Shown here: positions 1-11,345 of the stretch, piece after piece | Position numbering within the stretch: position 1 is the stretch's first letter | Layout of the letters: each line of letters opens with the position of its first letter | NCBI GenBank assembly: GCA_029891345.1 | Contig: CM056995.1 | Span: 83,329,895 to 83,393,894, forward strand | DNA length: 64,000 bases | Direction of reading: 5' to 3' | DNA from: Dryococelus australis | Taxonomy: Eukaryota; Arthropoda; Insecta; Phasmatodea; Phasmatidae | Notes under the pieces: generated by a model | What the model saw: the letters and a program-made list of their open reading frames with translations, nothing else | Databases searched by the model: none | Told to the model about the DNA's origin: nothing | Made by a program: the position numbers and the translations under genes

Positions 1-164
1 TCTAATTGTGGACATCAACACACATTCAGAAGCTGAAATAAGTTGTGTGTGAAATTAAAGTACGTATTTCTGTATTGGAGGTCACAGTGATGCTGTATTT
101 TTATGGTGATAGAACTTAACATTTCGAGTTCGTTAGGTGAAAGTCACATGGAAATGTTTACATA
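1..164. other. AT-rich DNA, nothing recognised
   Basis: There is no open frame, repeat end or RNA-like structure that I can support here. Confidence 0.5.
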
Positions 165-1363
165 AACTGTTTACGGTTAACTCAACGTTTTTGAAAGCTG
201 TGCTTAAGGTTGAAGTAACGCAACTGCATATGGAGCGCTGCACCCGACTATACCATGTGAACTCATAAAAAAAGTAGTACAGACACCATAAAAATTATCA
301 GAAAAGTGTGATTTATGCTATATATGAAATAATGTATATATTTTGCAATATTATAAAATATTTCATTAAAATACACTTTTTAAATGTAAAAAATTAATCG
401 AACAATAGTCTGCATTTTTAACAAGATTTAAGCGCATTTCCGTTTTGGATGCTTCGGAAAGCAGAATTTACAAGAAAATATTCTTTAAAAAGATCGTCAT
501 AATATTTATTGTGATCAAATGTAATAAAATCATAGTACTAATGTATCGTATAAATTATATAATTAATTTTATTTACTTCAATTTCAGTCATAAATGTTCG
601 TGACAAATGTACGCACACAAAATCAATTATAAAAATCATTTCCTACATTATTATTACAATATTCTTACACGCAATCAAAGTAAACCTTATGACGATATTT
701 CATGACGAAGATTTTCTTGCAAATTCCTCTTTCTGAAGCATCCAGAATGGAAATGCGCTTAAATTTGGTTAAAAATAGAAACATTTTAATCGATTAATTT
801 TTTAAATTTAAAAATGTATATCTTAGTAAAATATTTTATAATGTTGCAAAATATATACATTCTTCTTTCGTATACAGCATAAATCACACTTTTCTAATAA
901 TTTTTATGGTGCCTTTACTACTTTTTTAGGAGTTCTTCACATTGTATAGTCGGATACAGTGCTCCATAGGCAGTTACTTACTTCAACCTACGCATATTGT
1001 GTATTATTCCGCCACATGTCAAATTAACATTACCATGGACCTGATCACTTTATGCATGCGTAGGTCAAATCGAATTGTGAAATTAATTAAAAAAAAAAGG
1101 AACATTTTATAGATGTTCGTATTCTTAACCAACATTAAACATTAAAAAACAGGAATAAAAGAAATCATTATAGTATCCATGAATTGTTAACTAAAACTTT
1201 TAATTCAACGTTAGCACACGGACCTACATTCCCTCCATCGTTGCCAACTTTACTGGGCGCATCCCAGCCAGTGCGTGTCCGTTAAAATAGATGCAGTTAG
1301 GGACAGTGACATTATTCGGAGTTTGATTTCAAAAGTGCTCGGTTAGGTAACCGTGGACAACCT
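165..1363 (+). mobile_element. Family A MITE, split by a foldback element
   Basis: The left end reads CTGTTTACGGTTAACTCAAC, a diverged form of the family A terminus. The body resumes at about 989 with GTGTATTATTCCGCC and runs to the right end at 1363 (CCGTGGACAACCT). The interior matches the copy at 8053-8478, including CATTACCATGGACCTGATCAC, CCATCGTTGCCAACTTTACTG and GATTTCAAAAGTGCTC. The family normally joins GCTTAAG directly to ATCTACTTGTATGC. Here about 780 bp of a foldback element sits at that point. There is no coding capacity. The superfamily is unassigned. Confidence 0.8.
208..988. mobile_element. Foldback element FB1 (long inverted repeat)
   Basis: The two arms, about 208-515 and 670-988, are inverted copies of each other with a loop of about 150 bp. 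The termini are GGTTGAAGTAA and its complement TTACTTCAACC. Internal landmarks occur in both arms: GCGCATTTCC, GGATGCTTC(G/A)GAAAG and ATAAATCACACTTTTC. The left arm matches a solitary arm at 16732-17045, so this is a repeat family and not a local inversion. It interrupts the family A copy at 165-1363. Confidence 0.8.
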
Positions 1364-2153
1364 ACGCTTACACGTCACCAATAAATAAAACAATTGTTCG
1401 AAGGAAGAAGTAATTTTCTAAAGTATTCGCGAAGCCCAGTAGCGATCCCGCCAGTCATAGACCATAGCATAAGGTTAAAAATAAAAAGTTTTGTTTAACA
1501 TCATCATTTAAGCCGGGGACAAAAAAAAAGGGCAGTGGTTTTTTGCGTGTGTTTTCGAGCCGCCAGATACGACTGCCGCTTCTGGCAATTATCGATGGCC
1601 GAGATATGGTTTTGGCGTGGAGTCTGGCATTGCCCGTTACGGCACGGGCGGGCGTCGCCAGTCCAGAAAACAGTTTTCCATCAAAACCTCGGACTAACTG
1701 ACGCACGTATCCCAGGCCCGATCAATGATCAGATAACACTGATGGAATGCTTTATTTTCCCAGTCAAAAACAGTTGCCGTGCCGCGGAATTTATTGAATT
1801 ATTACGCAAGTTACGGATCTGAAAGAAAAAAAAAACGCAATTACGGCGAGTTTTCCAATAACAGGTGTGAGCTGTGAGCTCTCGGAGTGATTCCACTGGC
1901 GGGAATTGCATCACGCATATACAGCACCCCCCCCCCCCCCATACTTCTGTACTACCATCCACCAAATCACAATTTCATTTCGCGTTTAAACTGTTTCACT
2001 TAGCACGCGGAATGCGTGTATGAATGCAGCAAAGGTACGCCAATATCCAAAGCTCCAGTTGTAGATTCTTAAAATATTGCAGGATCATGCCACTGTAGCA
2101 ATAGGATTTCTGAGTACGGTAGGACAATATTTTGTGTATTTAATAAAGCTTTC
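1364..2153. other. Unassigned spacer with a C-run
   Basis: I recognise no gene. A run of about 14 C lies at 1926-1940. Short open frames on both strands at 1455-1965 overlap each other and show no recognisable domain. Confidence 0.4.
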
Positions 2154-2155
2154 TA

Positions 2156-2428
2156 CACTGTAAAAACATTTCGGGTAAACTTCCTAAACTGTAATGGAAG
2201 TTTTTAACCTATACTTCGTATGGAAATAACACCACATGTCAGACTGCAAATATAGGAAATTTGAGGGTCGTTACTATACAAGGTTGGGGACTTATCTGCG
2301 CATTTGACTGTTTCGTGAGCGAATGTAGGAACGGTACAACAGATGTATGGGAAAATGGTTCAACATTCGCGCTTTCTCAATATTCGTATAAATTTATATG
2401 GTAACTTTACGAATAATTTCTTAGAGTG
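2156..2428 (+). mobile_element. Family C MITE, complete copy
   Basis: The element is 273 bp and starts CACTGTAAAAACATTTCGGG. It ends with the complement of CACTCTAAGAAATTATTCG and is flanked by TA on both sides (2154-2155, 2429-2430). The body motif GGTAAACTTCCTAAACTG, then TAATGGAAGTTTTTAACC, also occurs in the copies at 28326 and 29977. The TA duplication would fit a Tc1/mariner-type transposase acting in trans. Superfamily assignment is inference. Confidence 0.75.
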
Positions 2429-2592
2429 TATACTTGTCAAGTATTTTTAATTGCCATTTACACGTTAGGGACCATTGAATTAAAATTAAATATATTTTCC
2501 CCGTGAGCAAAAAAAAATTATAACAGTTAAACGCATTTGAGACGGAATCATTATTTGCACTCGCATCAGAACATAGAACATTTCAAAGATAT

Positions 2593-3203
2593 TGGTCGTG
2601 TCCCAATTCGCCGCTCTCGCTCACTCTTGACGTCACAGAGAGTCCTCTCTGCTGCCCCAACTCCGAGGAGAGAGAGCGAGAGGCAGAGTGAACGACGATG
2701 TACACTCGGTGCTCACTCTCTCACCCTCTCTTACAGCCATGTTGTTATCAAATCTAACCTCAAATATCCAGAAATATATTTAAAGCAGTGTTAGAAATAT
2801 TTTTTTCGACCTAACTTAATCACTGCGATTGTGAAATGTCTAATAACAACTAAATTCCGTTTGATTCAGATCATAACAAATTATGATATGTTCACCTTTC
2901 ATTTAGGTTAATTGTGTGCATATTATTAAATACTGTGATTTGAACATAGCAATTATGTTTTAATCATGCAAAAATGCAACAAATTAAAATGAGTTACTAT
3001 TACATGAAACACTGTGCATTTCTTCAAGGAAAGTGAAAGGCCAGCAATATTTTATTTTTCACTATTTATTACTTTTTCTCTCAGAGAAATAATGCCGAAG
3101 GCTTTCAAAGGGCTCAAAAGTCTCAATTCGCTAGAGTGAGCCAGAGTGTGCCAGAGTGAAAGTGGTGAGTGAGTGAGCACACTTTCTAGTTGAGACACGG
3201 CCA
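2593..3203. mobile_element. MITE-like element with TGG(T/C)CGTGTC ends
   Basis: The left end TTGGTCGTGTCCCAA and the complement of the right end TGGCCGTGTCTCAA form an imperfect inverted repeat. Just inside are CT/GA-rich stretches, for example GCTCACTCTCTCACCC on the left and GTGAGTGAGTGAGCACAC on the right. The element is about 610 bp with no coding potential. I could not fix a target duplication, so the ends are approximate. Confidence 0.45.
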
Positions 3204-3519
3204 TTGTAACCTACCAATAATCAGAAAATACAAAATTCTCACTACTCAAATTACGCGTATGCCAGCAAAAAATATCTCACATCACTCACTAACTATTTTT
3301 ATGTAAACCTATCACTGGCAGGTGTGTTTACCTTCAAGACCTTTTCCGGTTGGCGACACAACTTTCGTACTGCCCCGGACAGACGGTGGGGTTTTGATGG
3401 CAGCACCCCGAGCAAACAAAGGGCGTAGCAGAGAGATAAGACTCTCACAATGTTGTGGCGTATTGTGTAGAGGAGTAGTGAGTGCGTTGATTGAGAGATC
3501 TCCATCCTTCTGTCATGGG

Positions 3520-3813
3520 TAGGGGTAGTGAAATTTCGCGAAATGATTAGAAGACAAGTTATATTTTAAAACACTGTAGGGTCACTTACCTATCTTGATT
3601 GGCTGAATTACATCTTGACACGTGTTAAATCTCAACACACGAATCACGTAAGCGCTGTGCCGATGTTGCCGAATTCCGAGTGGCTCTGTCAAATATGAAA
3701 ACGCCTTCTCAAGCAGAGAGCAACCAATGGCAATAGACAAACTGTTGGTGGGTGCTTATAGTATTGAAGTCTACCGTGTACTCGTATTTTTTCGCGAAAA
3801 GTCATTAGCTCTA
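3520..3813. mobile_element. hAT-like MITE with perfect 8-bp duplication
   Basis: The element is 294 bp and begins TAGGGGTAGTGAAATTTCGC. The complement of its right end is TAGAGCTAATGACTTTTCGC. It is flanked by GTCATGGG at 3512-3519 and again at 3814-3821, an exact 8-bp target duplication as expected for hAT transposition. A damaged second copy in inverse orientation lies at about 54515-54722 and shares ACCTATCTTGATTGGCTGAA and CACTCGGAATTCGGCAAC. Confidence 0.85.
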
Positions 3814-3821
3814 GTCATGGG

Positions 3822-4195
3822 GACAGCGCCGAATTTAGTCCTACTCGAAGGCAAGTTGCAGATACGGGTATCTCATTGTGCGTGTTAGACGGGCGGTGAC
3901 AGTTCCATAACGACTGGAGGCACAGAACCAATCGTACAAAAGCGAAACTGCCGCTTAACTCCAGCCGCGCGTGCGCACGGCCTAACTTACCAGCAACACG
4001 GCACAGAGTCTGTCGTCAATCAGTGGCTGTATATGAAATTGCCGAACGCCGGCAGAAACGATGTGCAATCTCCGTCAGTATGACGTAGCCAATCGGCAGT
4101 AAAAGGCCCGTTATAGGGTTTCCAATCTACGGCTGAGTACTCTGACGTGAAAGAGGCCGCCAAGCCATTTCGCTTTGATGAATGGATGTATGTAT
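3822..4195. other. Moderately GC-rich spacer, no gene recognised
   Basis: The stretch has several CpG-rich motifs, for example around 3960-3980 and 4040-4060. It has no open frame of note and no identified repeat end. Confidence 0.35.
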
Positions 4196-4565
4196 AGGCT
4201 GTTCACGGTAAACTGAGCATTTTTTAAAGCTCTTCTTGTGATCTACTTGTATGCACAGAGTGTATCGTTAACATTGCCATGAACCTGATAATTTTATTCA
4301 TGCGTCGGTCAAGGTAAACTATGAAATTATTAGAAAAGTGGTTATTTTTCGAATCTGCTAATTATTACACATATTTATTTAAAAAAAAAGAAAGTACTTA
4401 CATAGCAATATATATTTAAAAACGCGGTTGAACGATAATAAATTGATGAAATAGAAAAAGTAACTAGGGCATCAAAAATGCTCACTGTACCGTGAACAGT
4501 ATATAAGGGGAATAATATTCTACAAAGGTTAAATTTAAAAGTGCTCACTTTATCGTGAACAGCCT
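4196..4565 (+). mobile_element. Family A MITE with an extra internal terminus
   Basis: The left end is AGGCTGTTCACGGTAAACTG. A right-type terminus (CACTGTACCGTGAACAGT) is reached at about 4500. After 65 bp a second, better one (CACTTTATCGTGAACAGCCT) ends at 4565. The body carries the family motif GATCTACTTGTATGCAC. The doubled right end suggests a nested or partly duplicated copy. Confidence 0.7.
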
Positions 4566-5014
4566 TTACGTACCTGATACGTGCTTGATATGTATTGCTT
4601 GCATCAACGTTTCTTGCAAAAAAAACTTGAACCCAGAGTTAAAATTACGTACTTTTTATCAATACGCAATACAAAAGAGAATTTTCACTGTTCCACAAGT
4701 CAACTTATACTAAGATCTCCCTTATTTCATAAATTTATTTTCGTTACTAATAACTGACGAACTTATTTTAAATATCAATGAAACCTTGTCTATAACTTGC
4801 GCACTCTGAATATTTGGTAAACCAACTTACATAACTGGCTCTATTGAAATTTCAATGTAAAACTGCCGTTAAGCCGCAAAAGACTGTAAATAAAGATTTA
4901 AAAAAATGGCGAACAAGCAGATTTCCTACACGTTTCAAATTGAATGGGTTAAACTCACTGAAATCTACTTGAGGCTAGTTTTATTTCCCACTGTCGTCTA
5001 ATGAAAACTAAGCA
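4566..5014. other. AT-rich spacer, nothing recognised
   Basis: No coding region, RNA gene or repeat terminus is visible. Confidence 0.4.
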
Positions 5015-5082
5015 TAACTCGCCTTGGACGAATCAAACCCTGGCCTTTCCCTTAGCAGCATGATCGCTAACTGCTCTCACTT
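5015..5082 (-). repeat. tRNA-like SINE remnant
   Basis: Read on the minus strand, AGAGCAGTTAGCGATC resembles a pol III A box. GGGTTTGATTCG, about 35 bases on, resembles a B box. There is no cloverleaf-quality acceptor stem, so I call a SINE head and not a tRNA gene. Confidence 0.4.
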
Positions 5083-5367
5083 AAGTGTGGTAATACTTTG
5101 CAGGCCGGCCAGCTGGTATCCTAAACTACACGAGATGTATTTCGGCGTCTGGGTTGGAGGCAACATTTTTGCTGAGACTAGCAGTAGCAGACGGTCGAAA
5201 ATGATGGTGGTGCATAATAATTATAACAAAAAAAAACTATAATACTGCTGTTATTTGCCGAGCGCAAGGATATATTAGCATACAATTGTTTTCCCCTGGA
5301 TTAAAAGTCCATTCAGAAATCTTTACAAGTTAATATACTGATCTTCAGAAAACACATCCACTATTAA

Positions 5368-5755
5368 AGGCTGTTCACGATAAAGTGAGCACTTTTGAAA
5401 TCAATCTTAGAAAAAAAAAAGTCACTGTCCCTGCCTGCATATATTTTAACGGGCGAACTGAGTGACATGCACCCAGTAGAGTTGGTAACGATGGAGGGAA
5501 AGTAGTTCCATATTTTAACGTCGAATAAAAAGTGTTGGGTAACCATTTCTGATTACTTAGATTATTTATTTTGCTTCTGTTCTTTTTTAATGCATCGAAG
5601 TGTAAAATTGACCAGATTCGAAACATATTTACTTTTCTAATGATTCCGCAGTTTCACCTAACCGACGCATGAATAAAGTGATGAGGCCCATAGCAATGTT
5701 AATTTTACATAAGGCGGAAGAATACACAAAGTGCTCATTTAACCGTGAACAACCT
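5368..5755 (-). mobile_element. Family A MITE
   Basis: The termini are AGGCTGTTCACGATAAAGTG on the left and the complement of AGGTTGTTCACGGTTAAATG on the right. The internal order (TAACGGGCGAACTGAGTGAC, GTTGGTAACGATGG, then GACCGACGCATGAATAAAGTG) shows that it lies inverted relative to the copy at 8053. Open frames inside it are by-products of the repeat. Confidence 0.85.
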
Positions 5756-7272
5756 ATAATGACATGACAACAAACTCGTTCGTAGGACATAGTGGGCAGC
5801 ATTATATTTTTCCTGCTGATGAGTGTTCCGTCACTGAGACCGGCTGTTAGCGTTCCTAAATGGTTTCAGTAACCTCAGCGCTGTCAGTAGACAAATGAAC
5901 GTAGCCTTATAACGCCACCGTTCCAGATAACCAGTAAAACCACAAGCCTTGTAGTTGCTGAGTTTGCCTCGTTCATTTGGAAAATCCTACTCGCGGAACA
6001 AGAACATCGCAATTAATTTATAGACTGATTTTTAATTGAGAGCAAGGCCATACGGTCCTTGGCTCGAGTGACGTCATGTTTTACGATAACAAAGAAGCAA
6101 GGCAAAATAGAAACGACTATTAATGACGAAAGAACTGTTCCCGCAGTTTCCTGGGTTAAGACGATCAGTGGGCTCTTCAGTACATTAGGGAAGTGCACGT
6201 ATCGCATTTAATGGAAGTACGTGAATCTTGAGGCTTGAAGCAGAGAAACGCAAGAGCGATAGGGACGACACTACCACGCAAATCAAGTGCGCCGTCGCCG
6301 CTAAGCGCAAGGCTCTGAACGGGCCCACAGTGTTGTAGTCGTGTTACGTCTACCTATGAGACTTTCAACGGCAACCCTGTTATTTTATTAATAGAAAGTC
6401 TGTGGGCAGGTTCAATGCAAGGCCCTTGAGTGGTTTCGTATACATCTGAAGCGCATATTTTGAGATCCAGCGCTTTTAAAAAGCAGTTCTTAGCCACTCT
6501 GAACTGGAGTTTCTACGTGCGTAACGTTTTAAAAGCTCTCAAAAAGCTTCGCCTAAAGTGAGTTTATTTTCGCAGATCATCACATTGGACTCACATTTAA
6601 TAGTTTTGGGAGGGAAATAGTGCATTTCAAACACTCTGTGCAACACAGTTCCAAGCCACAGCTAGGCTGGCCAGCCTCACACTTTGCCCAGTTCCGTAGC
6701 AATTATCATACCCATTTTCTGCTAGCGTTTCTACTGTCGTGTAGGTTGCGATCCAGCCCCCTACAGAGGCGTCTAACTTTGTGTATAAGGCGCGTTCTAC
6801 AAATCCGTGTAGCCAATAAGAATCGAGTATTTGGTTTGTTGATATTCGTTTTCGTGATCATTGTGGTATACACAACAAGTGCTTCGATTTGCCGTGGCGA
6901 TTATCATTTGTGTTTTATTAAGTAAGTGCACGTGGTTCGGCAGTAGTATTTAAGCATTTATAAACACTGTAAAAAAATATACAAAAACGAGATGTGTATG
7001 CTATGAAAACTGTATCAGTAATTTGCAAACAGCTGAGTCATTTCGATTTCGTAAGTTAAAATTGTACGTTTATGCGTATTGTAGAAATATTGAAATTTAT
7101 CCCAAGTCGTCGGTCGGCTTGTTCCGCTTGTGTTTCCGAGTCTGTTTTCTTACGTGTCCGTGTCCGTGTCCGTGCATTGTAGAACGGAAGTGACAGTTTT
7201 AGTACCCGCAGCTCAGGTGAAAATTCCAGCCGCAAGATGCGCTGGTATTCCAAAGAAGTCGCCTTTAAGCTG
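5756..7272. other. Spacer without recognisable genes
   Basis: The stretch is mixed-composition DNA. An open frame at 6620-6925 (plus) has no domain I recognise and a basic, low-complexity translation. A short GTGTCC tandem lies at about 7156-7174. I see no convincing promoter or exon. Confidence 0.35.
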
Positions 7273-7280
7273 GCGGCAAA

Positions 7281-7664
7281 CATAGACTAAAGATAAGGTA
7301 GACCGATAATTCGTCTTCTGCATATGTACCCAACATTGACCTACCCCATCCCTACACAACTGTCAACCTCACATGGTCAACAGTGATGAAAGTGTTTGTT
7401 TACATCTTAATATTTAAATGACAAGCACTATTATATGAATAAAATGCATTTACTAGTATTGAATTTAGCCAAACTGCATTATAAATTGGTTAGATGCAGT
7501 AGACATACATCACAAAACATTTGCTTACATATCGGTTTTCTGACCTAAAATCCAAACCATGCCGTTTTCGCTAGTCGTGCTGGCAGAAAAGCAGTTCAAT
7601 GCTGGGACACGGTGATCGGTTGTGCGCAGCCAGCGAGATCGGTCTACCTCATCTTTAGTCTATG
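7281..7664. mobile_element. hAT-like MITE with exact 8-bp duplication
   Basis: The 384 bp element has 27-bp TIRs differing at one base. Each begins CATAGACTAAAGAT and ends GGTAGACCGAT. GCGGCAAA flanks it at 7273-7280 and 7665-7672, a perfect 8-bp duplication. This fits hAT-type transposition, although the CATAG start is not the classical CAGGG. A second, truncated terminus lies at 36764. There is no coding content. Confidence 0.85.
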
Positions 7665-7672
7665 GCGGCAAA

Positions 7673-8052
7673 TAAAGAAATTCTATATATTTTTGTGTTA
7701 AAGTTAGTGTTTGGCTAAAAATGCAATATATGTTTGCTCCAGCCGTAATTTTAAGCATTACTGTAACTTTGTCCCGTAATTCTTATTCAAGCCCTCCAAA
7801 TGTGTTTACAAGAGCAAACAGTAGAAACTACAACTGTATTTGGCATTGGGCGATCATAAATTAGCTTAGTTCAATGAGAAAACGAAACGTATTTAAGTGC
7901 GAAAAATATAGCCGTCATCAAAACAAACTTTGTATTTTTTTCCATTCGCTTAAGGAAACTGCGGAGGAAAGCATTAAATATTATGTTTTTTAACAGTTTC
8001 AATACTGTATTTTTCGACTCAGCTGTAAGATTTAAATAAAGTAACTGTGTAT
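7673..8052. other. AT-rich spacer, nothing recognised
   Basis: No repeat end, RNA or open frame is supportable here. Confidence 0.4.
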
Positions 8053-8478
8053 AGGCTGTTCACGGTAAAATTAGCACTTTTGAAAGCCCTGCTTAAGATC
8101 TACTTGTATATACATAATGTATTCTTCCGCCTTATGCAAAATTAACATTGTCATGGGCCTCGTCACTTAATTCATGCGTCGGTCAAGTGCAACTGTGGAA
8201 TTATCACAAAAGAAAATGTTTTGCGAATCTGCTCATTTTTACACTTCGATGCATAAAAAAAAAAACAGAAAGTGCAAGAAATAATTTAAGTTATCATCCA
8301 TTGTTACCCTACACTTTTTATTCGACGTTAAGTTATGGAACTACTTTCAATTCATCGTTACCAACTTTACTAGGTGCATGCATGTCACTCAGTTCTCCCG
8401 TTAAAATAAATGCAGGTAGGGATAGTGACTTTTTTCTATGGTTGATTTTAAAAGTGCTCACTTTATCGTGAACAGCCT
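8053..8478 (+). mobile_element. Family A MITE, best full-length copy
   Basis: The 426 bp element is bounded by AGGCTGTTCACGGTAAAATT and the complement of AGGCTGTTCACGATAAAGTG. TIR similarity extends about 32 bp (GAGCACTTTTGAAA). I used it as the reference for the other A copies. The internal A-run near 8258 is a recurring family feature. A 107-codon open frame crosses it but is disrupted in every other copy, so it is not a gene. Confidence 0.9.
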
Positions 8479-8845
8479 TTAAGCCTGCGTATTACTATAG
8501 ATCCAATTTACGACAGAATATTTAACAGTGTGTGAATATATTTCGTTATATTCCCACTCTATAGTGAATTGAACAAATTGTTTTCTTTACGTAGGCCTAG
8601 GGTCTAACACAATTCAACTTAGAAGAGTTTACACAACTGTATTTATTTTATGAAAATTACAATTATCCCATTTACTTACGTACAAAACACAAAAATCGGT
8701 ACACATGCGATACCTGTACTAGCTGGCGGCGAAACATTTTAGTTGCCAACCTAAAAGCACTGATCTTCCCAACCTGAGTAGAATAAACCTTACCCATGGG
8801 TATAACTGGGTTTACAATAGAAAAATTACGCTTTAAATTATGCGT
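8479..8845. other. AT-rich spacer, nothing recognised
   Basis: No supportable feature. Confidence 0.4.
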
Positions 8846-8914
8846 TAAGGGTCTCGCCTGCCTGGCTCTCGAACTGCGTTGCTGTGTGTTCGAAATCCAG
8901 GTTTTTTTTTTTTT
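8846..8914 (+). repeat. tRNA-derived SINE fragment with T-run
   Basis: GGGTCTCGCCTGCCTGGC is followed by GTGTTCGAAATCC. This looks like a tRNA-derived head with a B box close to GGTTCGANTCC. A run of about 13 T follows directly. The A box is weak. A functional tRNA is unlikely. Confidence 0.4.
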
Positions 8915-9240
8915 ACGAAACTATTACACGTGCGTCCAATGGGCTGGTCTACGAAAAGAACGCACATTCAGACTATGCCTGTTGATTACTTCCAAGATGT
9001 CACGCACATTAGAAACACCATTTCGGAGCACTCCAACATACCGTATGCAAATTATGTCACAATTCCATAGATAATATGCGTGAAAAGAGATGGTAGTTGT
9101 AGCGGAAAGTTTTCTCAAGGTCAGCAACTTATAACATGTTTCGAGGCTCTTATGCATTGAAGAGGCTAATCGCGCTAGCACGCAGTAATACTAGTACTAT
9201 ATTAGCGCTCTTGTTGGGTTATGTTACCCACCTCAAAATG

Positions 9241-9260
9241 TAAAAAAAAAAAAAAAAAAT
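9241..9260. repeat. Poly-A run
   Basis: A run of about 17 A lies in AT-rich DNA with no upstream SINE or LINE body that I can identify. Confidence 0.6.
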
Positions 9261-9793
9261 TAACGCATAACTGTTAAACTAATGGACCAATTTTTACAAT
9301 TCAAACACCATTAGTTTCCAAATTCATGGCAAAATACACAGAAAAAATGAACGCAAATATACCAATTAAAAAAATGTTGGTAAAGAAACGAACGACTACA
9401 GCTAAATATTTTAAATTTTGAATGTTACCTAACCCGGTAATATTTCCTGCCCTTTCACCAAATGGCACCAAGACGAAAGTGTTGTATGGTGCAGTGTTAT
9501 CCCTGCAGATGCAAAGTAGCCCTGGTTTACGATAGCTAAAAGCAGCTTTCTCAAGGTGCTGTATCTCAAAATATATGCATTATATACACACAAAAGTAAT
9601 CGAGGGGCATACACTGAACCTTGCTACAGACTATTCACCAATAGAATTTTAGGGTCGCCGCTGAAATCCCCATAGGTACAGGCAGCACGATGAGAACACT
9701 TCACGCCAATTCAGATCCCTGCGCGTAGTGGCGATGGCGCACTTGTAGCAGGAGGCAGTTTCGCCTCAAAGCTCCAGGCAGACGGACATGCAC

Positions 9794-9926
9794 CTTAAGA
9801 CTCGGCTTCACTTCTTTGAATAAATTATTCGTTTTCACGTCATAATTTAGGAATGCCTCTTAAGACTCGGCTTCACTACTTTTGAATAGATTATTCGTTT
9901 TCACGTTATAATTTCGGATTCATGGT
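9794..9926 (+). repeat. Tandem duplication, two ~66 bp units
   Basis: Each unit contains CTTAAGACTCGGCTTCACT, then TTATTCGTTTTCACGT and a TATAATTT or CATAATTT tract. The second unit carries small substitutions (AAATTA to AGATTA, CGTCAT to CGTTAT), so the duplication is not very recent. It directly abuts the left arm of the foldback at 9928. Confidence 0.75.
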
Positions 9927-9927
9927 G

Positions 9928-10165
9928 ACAATGCACGATTATAGAAAATTTTCATTTTACGAGTTGTTTAATGTCTGTGCGTTATTTTAATTGTATGCTA
10001 TCTGTTTGTTGTAAAATTCCGAGAACTCATCAATAAAATATGAATATGTTCTCAACTTTTTATAACAAGCAGATAGCACGCAATTAAAATTACGCACAAA
10101 AATACTAAAAAAAAAAAAAAAACTCGAAAACGTAAAATTTCTATAATCACACATTGTCAGCAATT
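9928..10165. repeat. Foldback palindrome (FB3)
   Basis: The left arm (TGACAATGCACGATTATAG ... GCTATCTGTTTGTTGTAAAA) is the inverted copy of the right arm (complement TGACAATGTGTGATTATAG ... GCTATCTGCTTGTTATAAAA). Only a short centre separates them, near 10030-10055. A run of 17 A at about 10108 lengthens the right arm. Confidence 0.7.
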
Positions 10166-10944
10166 ACTAGGAATACGAGCCTTAAGACGTTTGCAAAATA
10201 AACGAAAGTGTGTTATCATATGTATTGGTTTCCAATGTAACTTAGCAGGTCTGCGCGTTGTTGGGGTTTACTTAAGTGTTAAGAAAATAACAATATTTTA
10301 TATCTTAAGTGAAACTTATGATTCGACGACCAATCAGAACATAGAAGTCGGCGTTGTTGGCGGGGAATTATTATTTACAGTAATGTAAGTAGGAGTTTGT
10401 GAGCACATGTTTACAATTATAATTGTTCACAAAAATAAGCTTCTATGATAGAAAATGTATGCTTTGAAGTATGGTCTGCTTAAATATGGTTGTGATATAC
10501 GATGTTAGGTTAAGAACAAAAGTAAACATGACTGGCTTGTCGCTTATTTCCATCGGCTGAAATTAAGAATAAAAAAATTTATTGGAAACTGCAAATACAG
10601 AGGACGTGTTTCCATATGCCAGATCGTCGCTTAAGGTCAATTCTACTTAGGTTGTGAATATCAATGTTAAAAGTTTGACAACCGAAAATTTTCGCCTCTA
10701 AGTAAGCACTAGTTTCGCATGTGTACCAGATTTTCTCTATTTTCTACGTCAAAAACAGGATGATTGTAACAATAATAAATAAAATATAAAATAACTTTGT
10801 AACCAAGTAAAATATTTTTTGATTATTCTCGCAGCTTAAAATTTTAATTAAAAATTACCCTTTGGAACACTGCGCCCCTAGCGGCAGAAATTTTTACTAT
10901 ACCGTCAAACTCTCTCAAAATAAATCTCATTTTATTCCTAACCT
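10166..10944. other. AT-rich spacer, nothing recognised
   Basis: I find no gene or repeat terminus. GTAACTGAAG-type splice-like sites occur only at background frequency. Confidence 0.4.
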
Positions 10945-11345
10945 AAGTAGAATAAACGTTAGCGCGGCCTTTAGGGCAGTAGTGCGACGACCGGAGCGCT
11001 ATCTGACGGCTGCAGCTGGAACCACGTGGCGAGACGTTAGGCCGACGCGATGGCCAGGTGGCCGGGTACGGTACATCTGCGGGGCTGCGGCCGACCCGAT
11101 GAATAATGATCTCATTGTGTGTAGTTGCAGAAGGGGAAGAGGAGAGGAGAAGTAGAGTGAAGAAGGGGGTCCGGGGACACGCTCGCCCGCTCTCACTCCG
11201 GGGTCAATGAGTGCGTGACTGTTTCATTAACTTGCCCGTGTCGGCCGGCGATCTGTTCAGCGAAGCCTCGCCGTAGTGGTTCGACACCCGCCCACAGCAC
11301 ACGACTCGCAACTCGAGCACCTAGGCAGCGCCACACAACTACCTG
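10945..11345. promoter_or_regulatory. CpG-rich block, possible promoter or 5' exon
   Basis: GC and CpG density rises sharply over an AT-rich background, with GCGACGACCGGAGCGC at the start and GTGTCGGCCGGCGATCTG later. A purine-rich tract (GGGGAAGAGGAGAGGAG) lies in the middle. Open frames on both strands overlap and have no domains. In insects such blocks often mark promoters or conserved regulatory DNA. That reading is inference. Confidence 0.2.

Noticed and set aside
9794-9926. CRISPR-like direct repeats
   Set aside because: Only two units, with no spacers between short repeats, in a eukaryote-like setting.
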